DNA from: Sympetrum striolatum
Taxonomy: Eukaryota; Arthropoda; Insecta; Odonata; Libellulidae
Assembly: GCA_947579665.1 (NCBI GenBank)
Contig: OX388348.1
Span: 1,860,001 to 1,924,000, forward strand
Direction of reading: 5' to 3'
Length of the DNA: 64,000 nucleotides
The position numbers were made by a program, and so were the translations under genes. The notes under the pieces are model-generated. The model saw only the letters and a list, made by a program, of their open reading frames with translations, was not told where the DNA came from and ran no database searches. Shown one piece after another: positions 23,540 through 33,988 of this stretch; the stretch's first letter is position 1; each line of letters starts with the position of its first letter.

Positions 23540-24766
23540 ATATGCATGCATCTATCTATTATGTGTCGACGCTTTTCCTGATTCACTGATTCATATATGT
23601 AGGAAGATACAAATTCAGGGGCAAAACTTCTGGAAGGATCCCCAGGAAAAATCAGATATCCTTCCTAACTATCATGGGTTCAAAATTAGATGCCCCCAAA
23701 ATCACGAATTTTCCCGTTAGATTGCATTGTGCCAACTATTACATAAAAAATACTTTCCGGAAAGACATAGGATTTAAAATAAAGGTGCCTAGAGATATAT
23801 AGAGATGGGGTTTCCTATTGACTACATCTCTAAGCACCTTGAAGTATATATTTGCACCAGTCTAAATTGGAAATCAGGGTCATTTTCGAAAAACTCTTTA
23901 GAAGGTTCAATAGATAATTTTTTCATCTGTTGGAGTCCTGAATTTCAATTCTTTGTCATTCCGGGAATTTTTTTAAATCTCAAAATTCGGTGTAATATGT
24001 GATAGATAAAAATGCATTGCGCCAATTTTTGGGATAAAAAGAAATATTTTTTCTAAGAAATAGAACTCAAATTAAAGGAGCAAAGAGGCATTTTTCAGAT
24101 CTAACAGAAACAGTAGAAACTATTGCATTAAGTATCCATGGTTCGATATCAGGCCGGTGCAAAACTCTCCTGTTAAAAATAAAGATATAGAGGTGCCACG
24201 TTGATGAATATTTATACTATGTTATATAAAAAAAATTAATTTTTAACCATAGTTATCTTAGGTTCAAACCAGACCACGCCAAATGATCTCCTATAACAAA
24301 TAAATGGGAAATTAAGCACGTATTAAAAGTAGTTAAAGACCTGATTCATATTTCATATTAATTTTACACTTAGCTGAAAATTCATCTTCTTCAACGTTAT
24401 TTCCAAGGATATATTTCAAAAGGTCCTGGATTGAGAAATTCGGAAATAAATTTTTCGTTTATTACCGCTAAGATGTATGACTGCTCTCCATGCTGTAGAC
24501 CAATTACTATATTTTTACAAAAACTTTAACTTTTGCTTGCAGAATGTAAGTAGCATTTTACTCGTATATTCAAGCTGGAGTTGTGGTAAAAATACGTATT
24601 CGACGGCTTTTAGTCCAAGCGTGACAGGTATGAAGAGTTCCTGGGGCTCGATTAAAGAAGAACATGAATAGGAACCTTGTGTTTATGCCAGCAGGAAGGA
24701 TTGGGTTCCTCTTGTTTCATTAAGATAAGGATAAGAGGCTCAGGCCTAGGTAACGGTACTAGGCTA
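23540..24766 (+). repeat. Second diverged T-arm-repeat copy inside 4.6-kb element
   Basis: It starts with the family's terminal blocks (GCTTTTCCTGATTCA, GATACAAATTCAGG) and ends near 24545-24570 with GCTTGCAGAATGTAAG and CATTTTACTCGTAT, the family's other end. Degenerate T-arm motifs are visible near 23665, 24141, 24252 and 24640. It is therefore an almost full-length but old copy. Confidence 0.6.
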
Positions 24767-24893
24767 CGGCGGTGTTGCAAAATTTGCGCCTGAACCCTTT
24801 TCTTAAATTAAGTATCCCTAACCTTATATTTCACGCAAAACGTAAAACTCGAAAGTAATATTTGAAAAATTTAAGATATTTTTGCGGGCGTTT
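24767..24893 (-). repeat. Right TIR of the 4.6-kb element
   Basis: About 127 bp, the inverted counterpart of 20284-20420 with several substitutions and small indels. Confidence 0.82.
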
Positions 24894-24897
24894 GTAC

Positions 24898-25873
24898 CAT
24901 ATCGAAAGCCTTCCGAAAATCTAAAAATATCGCAATGACTTGCTTATGTTTTTCAGCAGAGTTTAGAACATCGTGTACTAATAAAGCCAGCTGAGACTCG
25001 CAAGAACGAGTCTTACGAAAACTGTGTTGATTCCTAATTATGAAATTGGACGTTTCAAGAAAACCCATTTAAGAGCTACCTATTACATGATCCATAATTT
25101 TACCGCTCAGTGATGTTAAAGATATAGGCCTGTAATTAGCTGGATCGTCCTTAGAGCCACTTTTAAATATTGGCGTGACATTCGCAATTTTCCAATCTTT
25201 CGGGACCTTTCCTTCGCTCATACTCTTGTCAAATATAACTTTAAGAAAAGGTGCTACGCTCTCCGCAACTTCCTTGAACACTCCAGCCGGCATGTCTTCA
25301 GGACCCGAAGCTTTATTCGGTTTAATCTGTTGCAATAGTTTAATGATGCCGTCTTCTCTGAAGGTGATTTTTGACATCGATTCAGGTTTTTCAACACTCG
25401 GGAGAGTATTTGATGTATCGTCAGACGTGAAAACGCTTAAAAAAAAAATCATTCAAGATATTAGCTCTGCCTTTAGCATCGTTTACTATATTACTGCAAG
25501 TATCCTTTAATGAACCAACAGTTTGCTCTTTACCTTGGACCTCACGAACGTACGACCAAAACGCTTTTGGGTCCTCTTCCAAGTGTTCGCGTAAAATCTT
25601 CTTATATTGACGGAGGGCATCTCACATAATTCGTTTAGTTTCCGACTTTGCTTCCTTCGCTCTCTAATCGATCGGATCGGAAGTATAATTTAAAAATGAT
25701 ATAAGGTCTTTATGAGCTTGGCTCACCACCCGGTAGGTTTTCAGTCGACTCTTTATAGCCCTGTCAATCTCAAAGATCGAATGGTCACCGAGTACTTGAG
25801 GGTTCAACTGACTGTACTCCATCCTAAAAGTTTTGAAATAATTGTTAAAAAATAATACAAGGGAATAACTCAA
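24898..25873 (-). pseudogene. LINE reverse transcriptase, N-terminal half
   Basis: Read on the minus strand, a broken frame goes through a linker segment (DPKAFWSYVREVQGKE), then KPNKASGPEDMPAGVFK, NYRPISLTSLSGKIM and RT motif A (FLDFRKAFDMV), where the 4.6-kb element interrupts it. The rest of the RT continues at 20283-19426. Frame changes near 25069, 25450 and 25660 show it is inactive even without the insertion. The endonuclease domain is not seen, so the copy is probably 5'-truncated near 25.87 kb. Family: CR1/Jockey-like by motif order. Confidence 0.85.
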
Positions 25874-26289
25874 AAGTATATATACTGGTACTTACTCAGA
25901 TTTCTGTTTAAACTGTTAATACTCTACTGTATTTCTTCTTAGAGGAAATAATTCCAAACAGGAAGAATAACTCCAAAACCTTGAAACGGAAGAATGAAGC
26001 AAAGTCACACCAAGTCTTCAATGACGAAGCGTAGGAGTAAATGAGAAAGTTCCCCTCATTTAGTTCTATTTAAATTATTTACCCCCACTACCGCTTCATT
26101 ACAAACGTTTCTTTCTATTCAAGCTTAATTTCAACGCGTTAGGGGGAGTATAAACGCTACCCCTAGTTTCCTTACTCTAACTCATCCCCTAGGTAAATTT
26201 TCTCACCAACTCATTATAAGGTATTCTTTTACATCATTTTCATGATATTTTGTTTCGAGGAGAGCATTTGATATTTTCTTTGGTCAGCA
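25874..26289. other. No gene recognised; near an inferred inversion breakpoint
   Basis: AT-rich sequence with the inverted pair AGGGGGAGTATAAACGC/TACCCCT near 26140-26165. It separates the LINE 5' end from the plus-strand polymerase fragment. Confidence 0.4.
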
Positions 26290-26560
26290 GAAGTTATCCG
26301 AACTTCCGAGGAAAAGTATATTTCATTCGCAAAGTCAATCTATGAAAATAATTTCACCATTAGATTTCTCGACACATGTCGATTCATGCCAGCGTCATTG
26401 GCTTCACTGGTAACAAATTTAAAAACATTTAAATATACTAGCGAGGTATTCGGTGAGAAAACGAACCTAGTCACACGTAAGGGGGTCTACCCATATGATT
26501 ACACAAACTCAATCGAGAAACTTGAGGAAACATCACTTCCGGAGAAGGGAAATTTCTACA
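26290..26560 (+). pseudogene. Polinton/Maverick DNA polymerase B, middle part
   Basis: The plus-strand frame encodes EKYISFAKSI, RFLDTCRFMPASLASLVTNL and KKGVYPYDY-type residues (here RKGVYPYDYTNSIEKLEET), then LPEKGNFY. This is the segment between the exonuclease and palm regions of Polinton-type DNA polymerase B. It starts almost exactly where the minus-strand fragment at 17870-19215 stops in family order, and after NFY the similarity ends. Catalytic palm motifs are not present. It is too short and isolated to be functional. Confidence 0.8.
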
Positions 26561-26894
26561 AAACATTCCCACACATTTTTTGCATGTTTGTAGTCTTTCT
26601 CAGACACATGCTCGTCCGCTAATCTGTTGGAAATCAAATCTGTGTTTGCATATTTTAATATCGTAACAAAGAGCAGCTCAATAAATATATTTGAATGATT
26701 TTCTTTTTGAATTTAGTAACCATGCTTCGTGAAGTTGTTAGGCTGGATGTAGGTTAAGAATGGTTTATTAATAACAAAAAGTTATAATATCATTTGTAGG
26801 ACCCAAGTTTAACACGATTCAAAAACATAATTTTAAATTATACTTTTACAGGTTGGTGACAGTGATAAGGATTAATTTTACAATAATGCAAATA
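26561..26894. other. No gene recognised
   Basis: AT-rich sequence up to the TA target site of the Tigger-like element. Confidence 0.5.
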
Positions 26895-28345
26895 GGGTAG
26901 AACCCCGGTAATCCGGACACTAGCTAATCCGGAACCCTCGGTCATCCGGACGGTCCATTGGGAGTTACGCAAACCCGCAACTTCTTCTTGTGAACATATA
27001 AACACGCATATTAGTAACAAGAAACGAGAGGTGGACAGACTATATGAAAAATGACTACATTGGCTGCAATGATGTGATGTAGAGCGAGGTATTTCGTTTA
27101 TTGCAATAACATATCTAAGTTGTGATACTTTTCTGAGAGAGAATTTTTCCATTAGAGAAATGCTTAATATGTGCAAGACTAAAATATTTTGAAAGACAAT
27201 ACATTTTCAGTTGCAGCAGGGTATCACTTCTCATAACACCACGTTCATTAAAAAGCTATGAGAGAAGAGGCGTAAGAAACAATCCTTCCCTTTGATAGAC
27301 GTCCAATGAGGATGACCATGCATGGGCTATAGAGTTGGTGTTTATAAGCGAGAAAAGCTAAACAATTTTAAGTTACTGTGTGTAATCAATGAGAAAGTAA
27401 TTAAAGCGAGGATTAAATTTATGCCGTGTGCAAATGTGTCTGGCAAACATAAGCTTCCTTTGTTTGTTGTCGGAACAGCCAAGAAACCCCGTGCATTCAG
27501 GTCAGGCACGCTACCGAGGGCAAAAAAACGTTTGGGTCACACGAGAATTATTTTTGGATTGGTTTAAAACAGAATTCATTCCAGCAGTTCGACAACTATG
27601 AAATCCGTCAATTTACCACAACGTGCTTTATTGTTGCTTGATAATTGTCCTGACCATCCTTCTGCAGAATAATTGTGCACTGATGACAGTGAAATTTTCG
27701 CAATGTTTTTACCCCCTAACACCACTGCGCTGATCCAACCCATGGATCAGAATGTTATTCAAAGCATTAGGTTAGGATATCGTGTTGCTTCTTATAAATA
27801 TTCTTAATGATCCTGTGAACAATGAAAATTTGGAAAATGCAATGAAAAAGGTAAATTTAAAAGATGTTGTGTTCAATCTAGCTAACTGTTGGGCATCTGT
27901 GTCTAAATTAATGATCCGCAAGTCGTGGAATAATTAATGGCAGAAGATGATGATGATGATGACGACGACCACCACCACCCTATGGACTCCGTTAAAATTT
28001 CTCATTCTTAGGCTTTGGCGGCACTCAATACATAATTAAAGTGGGCCGTGGAGCAATTTTTGAAGCACATTAAATTATGCTCTTTAGACGTTTAAGAGAC
28101 CGCGCACTTGATTTAAAAAGAAGAACGGTCGCGCAAAAGAAAAACTTGACTTTTTTGCTCGCTGATAATATTCATTCACTTTATATGTTGTAATACCTTA
28201 TGCAATATATACATGCATTATTTATAAACCAATTTTTGAGAAAAAAAGTTTTTTTGTTATTTTTTTAAAACCTCGCTAATCCAGAAACCCCGCTAATCCG
28301 GACCCCTATTTGCCTGAATTCGTCCCGATTACCAGAGTTCTACTG
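26895..28345 (+). mobile_element. Tigger-like (pogo) transposon, degenerate
   Basis: The 1451-bp element is flanked by TA on both sides. Its ends are inverted: left GGGTAGAACCCCGGTAATCC, right (inward) CAGTAGAACTCTGGTAATCG, with further ATCCGGA repeats inside each end, as in Tigger TIRs. A broken plus-strand transposase is readable: FMPCANVSGKHKLPLFVVG and AKKPRAF around 27420-27500, then after frameshifts ALLLLDNCPDHPSAE and FLPPNTTALIQPMDQNVIQS around 27620-27765. These carry the second and third catalytic Asp regions of the DDE_1 family. The N-terminal CENP-B-type DNA-binding domain is not recognisable. A GATGAT microsatellite lies near 27945. Confidence 0.87.
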
Positions 28346-28845
28346 TATGTCATAGTCGAAAACTGCTAAACTCGAAGTTTCATAAAAAAATCGAAAAATT
28401 ATTTATGCGCTATATTTTGACTTTTTTTCGAAAGGAATGAAATTAATTTTCATTATTTTTCTACGGCATTTGAAACATAGAGTGACTTCGTTATTAAAAA
28501 TCAATATAAATACCCTTTTTACATACTCCAAAAGTTTGAAACTGTTAGGTTACTTATAAATAGAAAAAATATCAAAGTTAATGAAATGTTGGAACATGAA
28601 TGTTTAAAAATTTCTTTAATTATTATAAATAGAAATAGATATTTGGTTAAAAAAGTTAACATTTATTTTTTTAACCCGCCTTCCTAGGTAAAGTAGACTT
28701 TTGCTAAATATAGTATAAGAATGATACTGAATTATATCTCAACTTATGGTAATGTTACAGTTTACTTAGGGATATTTTTATTTTTCAGTTAAAAAAAGTT
28801 CACATTTTTCTGGAGATGCAGCATTAATGTCAATGTTTAATAACG
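28346..28845. other. No gene recognised
   Basis: Very AT-rich stretch with no motif seen. Confidence 0.5.
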
Positions 28846-29905
28846 AAAGTACCAACTTTCCTCAAGAGATGGCATTAGTGTTGAAGTGTATTATATAGTA
28901 CATTTAATGTATCGAATGTCAATTCAATTATGGCTATCGATCTCGGTATGGACAATACACGGAGATCATGACAATTTGACTTTATTTGAGATTTGACAAT
29001 AGAGAAAAAGATATAAAGATTCCTCCGATAGAAAGAGGAGATATAATAATTCTAATATATTAATAATCGCTTCTTGTCTGGCAATGGCGTATGACTTAGT
29101 GGGAGCATCAGAGACGATAACAGGAATGAGGGATATCGGTGTGTTCTTTTTTACACTCCACTTCCGGATTATAAAGCCAATACATTAAATGTAAAAATGA
29201 TCATCAAAAAAATTGCGCATTGCTGGAAAAAATTACTCATGTATAAAGGGTAGATTATGATACAATTTGATGTAAATATCATTGCCACAAGTTGCAATGT
29301 ATTGGAGAAATTAGATGATTAAATACAATGTGACGTCACCATTTTGCTGGTTGTGTACTCAATTGTCGTTTTGCATCGCTGCAAGTGCAATTGAAAAGAC
29401 TTGGAAGAAATAAATAAATAGGAAGTTAGTGCATAAAATTGACTACAAACAGTGTTAAAAACAATGTTTCTACGTAGCAAAGTTACGAAGAAAAAAATTA
29501 ATATAGTTTTCCATCGCTGAAGTACGCATTTGATAACATCGACATAATTCATACGTTTCCTTTTTTTAAATTAAAAATGTTATATGTATTAAATTCTTTA
29601 CTTTTATCAATCAATTGTTATATTTTTTACTGATATTATATTAATTATTGATATATTTTAGAAGTAAACATCTCGAAAAAGATTCGATTCCCATGAATAC
29701 ATCGAAAATGGCTAAGGTCTATTTACTGATCAAACTTTTTAATTTAAACTTTTACATTAACGCTATATTTTAAAACTTACGAGGAAAATTGGAACTTTTG
29801 TTAATAAACTTTGACACTAATGCCATCTATTGAGGGAAATTGGAACTTCTATTTATACACTTCGACACTAATGCCATCTCTTGAGGGAAATTGGAACTTT
29901 TTTTT
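28846..29905. repeat. Inverted ~45-bp ends around a 1-kb AT-rich block
   Basis: Positions 28846-28890 (CCTCAAGAGATGGCATTAGT) are the reverse complement, with few changes, of 29850-29900. The enclosed 1 kb has no recognisable gene. It could be a small non-autonomous transposon, but no target duplication was identified. Confidence 0.5.
29781..29903. repeat. 51-bp tandem repeat, two and a half units
   Basis: Units start at 29781, 29832 and 29883 with GAGGGAAATTGGAACTT-type sequence and share GACACTAATGCCATCT. It is the right end of the inverted structure starting at 28846. Confidence 0.75.
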
Positions 29906-30639
29906 GAATAAATCACCACATTGGTGCACCCATCCTTATTTGAACATCTTTCGTTATTAGACTATATCATCAGCAGCTTTCTTAGGAATGACTTCATCGG
30001 TTGCTGGGGAAACGATAAATGTCCATGAAGAACCAATTGTTTTCATTCACATAAGCATGAAAAATGTACGTAAAGTGGAGAAAATTTAACTGAATTATAC
30101 CTCTAAGAGGAACTTTGATTTTTCCTGCACCTAATTTCGCCATTTCGGCAACATCTTAAATTAAACACAAATTAATATTGTTTTTATTTCCATCCTTGCA
30201 TCAAAAGTTTGGATACGACCATTTTTTATGTGGAATAAAAATTTGTTTGCAGACCGAATAACATACGCCGTGATGAAAGTATGAAGTTTTTATATTTTTA
30301 TAAATATTTTTCAATATTCTTTTGTTTTTAATATTAATAACATCTAGAACATCTAACTTTCATCAAAATAAACAAGAAAAACTACTCATAAAATACGCTG
30401 AATGCCTTGATTGACCTTTGGATTACATTTTCTACGTACTAGCTGGATGATTCTTCGAAAGTAAAACAATTTCAGCGATTTAAAATGTATGCTTATTATG
30501 TTTACTCTTTTCTATTGTATTCACCTCATATTATTTTTCTATATTCTGCAAACAGGCTTTAGAAGTAAGTTATTTTTCTACGTTTTCCAAAATTATTTAC
30601 ATAAATACGTTGCCTGTTGCATATTTGTTTGTTTATATA

Positions 30640-30960
30640 ATTAGAAACGGAGCTCATTGTCGTGGTAGACGCCATTTAATGAATATAGAATTCAATTGAA
30701 GAATGCCTTGCACTGAGCCAAGAACTACAGGTAACGAATCCTCTATCGATTTCTTGCATTTTTCTCTTATGCAGATCTTTATTCTTACTTTACTTTGTTT
30801 GGAGTATTTCCTTAATTTCATTTTATCTATGCGTATTCTTTAAGGTGTCAACTGCAAAACTCCCGTCTCAATTAAACGTGAAAGGCTTTCGAAATAATTA
30901 TTTTACTATCATATTATTTGTTGAATCTCAATCTCATATTTCAAAATTATGTATACGATA
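30640..30960. repeat. Dispersed repeat family R2, copy 1
   Basis: It contains GGAGCTCATTGTCGTGGTAG, CAGGTAACGAATC, CTTATGCAG and CAAAACTCCCGT blocks in an order shared with 32617-32815 and 36455-36690. No coding content seen. Confidence 0.55.
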
Positions 30961-31683
30961 GAGAGTCATATACATAAAAAGAAACATATATAAGCTGCAA
31001 ATCCTACTGATTGACACAAATTCCTGGGCATTTTTAATCGAGCTAGAAAGCTGAAATTTTCAGGAGAAATTCATAATTCACAGTCAAGTTGGGAAAAAAT
31101 CGAAAATTCCCAGATTTTGTCCTAGAATTGAGCCCAGGGACGATTATATTTTTCAATTTAATTAAACGGGGAAAACGAAAGATGGCCATGCAGAGCAAAT
31201 TTCTTTTGTTAATTAAAATGTGAAAAAGTAATTGTAAAGCAGTGGAACTTGTTCTATATTACGTCTAAAAGATCAAAGTTTTCTTTTCTTGAAACCGATT
31301 TTAACATTCCGGCAAGAAATTTGCAAAATTTTAGTTTGAACGCCAATTTATTGCATTATTTTCTGCTCATTTCGAAGATTAAATCTATGACAACGACCAT
31401 TGGTTAAATCGAAAACAAATCTGTGTACAATGCTAATTTCATACGCCATGATAAAGGTTTGATGTATTTTTTATTATTTTAAATGTTTCTTTCGATGTGT
31501 GCTATTACTGAATGCTGAAAAATGTAAATTTCATCAGAATAGATAGCGAACATCTGTATGGTCAATGAATTGTTCGGGAATACATGCTGTGATAACATAA
31601 AATTATGTAGAGAATACGAGACCATTTATCAACGAAGATAATCGGAAAAGTCATGTAATTAGTTAGATTATTTGAGAATGTAG
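30961..31683. other. No gene recognised; one diverged T-arm-type monomer
   Basis: Near 31080-31160 the sequence reads TTGAGCCCAGGGACGATTAT after TTCCCAGATTTTGTCC, resembling a minus-strand monomer of the T-arm repeat. The rest is featureless AT-rich sequence. Confidence 0.35.
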
Positions 31684-31685
31684 TA

Positions 31686-31762
31686 CACTCCTGGCCAAAA
31701 TTAACGCAGCACCGTCCGTAAGGATCGCTAGAGAGGTGCTGCGTTAATTTTGGCCAGGAGTG
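31686..31762. mobile_element. 77-bp Tc1-type MITE (hairpin)
   Basis: Flanked by TA on both sides. The first 28 bp (starting CACTCCTGGCCAAAATTAAC) are perfectly repeated in inverted orientation at the other end, leaving about 21 bp between. The CTGGCCAAAATTA core resembles Tc1-like terminal repeats. The element is little more than two TIRs. Confidence 0.85.
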
Positions 31763-31764
31763 TA

Positions 31765-32616
31765 CATAGATATATATATATTACGCAATAAATAGGGATA
31801 TTAATGTAAATTAAAAGGTTTAATGACAATCTTTAGAAATAACATAACTGCAAGCATTACGCATCATTAGTTTCACAAACACTATTGTTTAGTTTTATTT
31901 TATTTCATAGCTCACTTGACCAAATACATTTATCATATACTGAACTGAAAAGTGCCATTTATTTTTCACTTTCATACTGCATACATTGTGATATATTGTC
32001 ACCGAAAAGCTCATACCGGCAACTAAACCCATTGCTGCCCACCTTTCTTGAAGGACCATGTTATCATTGAATATCAAGAAATTGTAACTTTCATCTAATT
32101 GAACAACAATTATCTACTCAGGAAATGCATGGTATCATTGAACGATGTTACGATATCGTTGTTCTACGTATATGGTGCATTGCTTTTCTTGTGTGAGTTT
32201 CTGTGCTTTTTATTATATGCCTATTGTGTTTCTTCTTTTCTATTTTAATTACATTTAATTATTCTGTCATCCTCTTCAAAGAGAATTTAAAATTAAGTTC
32301 TTTTTCTACGTTTTTTCAATTAATATGTAGCACACCATTTGTAGGTACGTAGTATATTACGTGATTCAACTTTCATCAAAATGAAAAACAAAAATCTAAA
32401 CATAAATTACATTTATTTCCTTAACGACCCTCTGATTACGTCATTCATCAAGTTTGCTGGATAATTTTTCTTTAGTATAAACAATTTTTGCATGTATCAT
32501 TGCATGAATATTATTTTCCCATCTTCTCCAAATGGTCTTTAGAATAAAGTTTTTTTCTACGTTCTTTAATACTATTTACATAATTACGTTGCCTATTGTC
32601 AATTGGTGAATTTAAT
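31765..32616. other. No gene recognised
   Basis: AT-rich sequence. Some blocks (TTTCATCAAAAT, ACGCCATGATAAAG-type) recur at about 30.25-30.40 and 31.44-31.53 kb, suggesting old local duplications. Confidence 0.4.
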
Positions 32617-32815
32617 TATAAACAGAGCTCATTGTCATGGTAGATGTCATTTAATGAACATAGGATTAAATTGCAGTATTTCTTACACATAACCGAGTAC
32701 TTCAGGTAACGAATCGTGTATCGAATTCTCGCCTTTTTATTTTATGCAGGTATTTGTTTTAACTTTACATTCTTAAGCTTATTTCTTTAATTTACTTTTA
32801 CGAATGCATATTAAA
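32617..32815. repeat. Dispersed repeat family R2, copy 2
   Basis: Shares AGAGCTCATTGTCATGGTAG, CAGGTAACGAATCG and TTTATGCAGG blocks with 30640-30960; it ends at ACGAATGCATATT. Confidence 0.55.
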
Positions 32816-33163
32816 ACGTTGTCGTCGCCGCTGCTACGATAATCGCATTGGGAACAAGAAACAGATACCACGGAATCAGCCGATCGCCGCTGAAACCTTC
32901 GACCGTAGATGTTCATTGAGGACTGAAATCTAAAACTAAGTAAGGTAGGAATTGATTTGAGAAGTGACGTGTTTTCACATTGCCAGCTGTATGTCGCGCT
33001 AGGAAGAGTACGTTCCTCAGAAAATATCAGGGTGTTAGTGTCACTGGAAAAGATATTTGATAATATTCCGCACTACGTCAATATTGTCCTCATCATCATA
33101 TGGTGTTCTGCCTGGAAGCAGGCGGCGCGGCCATAGGATTCAATTGGAGTACGTCTTTCACTA
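32816..33163. other. No gene recognised; GC-richer patch
   Basis: Sequence between the R2 copy and the pogo-like element, ending in CACTA, whose TA may be the element's target site. Confidence 0.4.
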
Positions 33164-33740
33164 ACAAGGAGACTACACAGTGTCGGCGCCGATTTTTTTG
33201 ATGAAAATCGGTCAGTTGATAGATCTCGAGTTAAGAATAAATAATTACCCCACATGTAGGCGTTTATGAGTGATAGTTTCCCTGAAAATAGACTTTGAAA
33301 ATTCAGCTAAGGTTACATTCTTATCATAAACTTAAAGATAACCACAATCGATAGCGTGGAGTTCGGTGTAGCGGTACCGTGTTCGATTCGCAATATTTTG
33401 GCCCGGGTTCGATCCCGATATAGAGAAAATATTTTTTTCATTTTTTCTCTGCTAATTTTCATCCATCCCTCTTTTTTTCTATTTGTGACTTTTTTATGCT
33501 TTTTCCAAAACTTTGGGAATTTTTATGTAAGCTATTTTTCTCCCCTGCGAGGCTCTCGTTTCATCAATTACGTGCAGATACTTCAGTCCTATGATTGTGG
33601 GCACTAAATTCATAACGTCTGAAATTTGAAAAATTACAATACAAGCAAGAAAATGTGCCGAATACATTTCCACATCCGGTAAATTCTACGGTCTAACGGT
33701 AGTTTGCAGGCAAATTTTATGGCACTACCTGCTATCACCA
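33164..33740 (+). repeat. Left TIR of pogo-like element
   Basis: 577 bp, nearly identical to the inverted 35851-36437. It contains the tRNA-like block at 33353-33420 and a long T-rich stretch. Confidence 0.87.
33353..33446 (+). promoter_or_regulatory. tRNA-like A/B boxes with T-run terminators in left TIR
   Basis: TGTAGCGGTACCG (33367-33379) resembles a Pol III A box/D-arm, and GGTTCGATCCC (33406-33416) fits the B-box consensus. The spacing is about 27 bp, and T7 and T6 runs follow at 33432 and 33441. The T-stem pairs poorly, so this is a tRNA-derived or tRNA-like promoter block, not a tRNA gene. Transcription is inferred, not shown. Confidence 0.5.
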
Positions 33741-33988
33741 AGAGCTATTCCCTCTTCGAAAGCAGTGGAGGAGCTGAAGTCACCGTAGATTAGTCGTTTG
33801 CCGTCTTTCGGAAGTATCGGAGCTATTCTACTATAACTGCTTATAACTGCTCTTCTTAAGTCTTCAGTTTGAGGATCCGGCGTTCAATCAATTGCAAAAG
33901 AAGTAAGTATCTGAATACATCTAATCTATATTTAATGCTGCTAATTATGCTAGGATATAATGGATATTCATTGAAATTTAATTAATTA
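33741..33988 (+). other. Leader region of pogo-like element
   Basis: Unique sequence between the left TIR and the first transposase frame. Repeated CTATAACTGCT near 33825-33855. No promoter motif confidently seen. Confidence 0.4.

Larger units (their letters stand above)
20284..24893. mobile_element. 4.6-kb DNA transposon with ~130-bp TIRs, GTAC target duplication
   Basis: The termini are inverted copies: left AATGGCCCGCAAAAAAATC, right (read inward) AAACGCCCGCAAAAATATC, continuing with TTAAATTTTTCA, ATATAAGGTTAGGGATAC and AAAAGGGTTC to GCAACACCGCCG. Both sides are flanked by GTAC. Removing the element and one GTAC would make the LINE reading frame continuous between its FRKAFDMV and PHHKLL motifs, which fixes the borders precisely. 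No transposase that could belong to these ends was recognised; the Tc1-like fragment inside is probably a separate nested element. Superfamily undetermined; a 4-bp palindromic target is unlike the TA, TTAA and 8-bp types elsewhere in the window. Confidence 0.82.
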
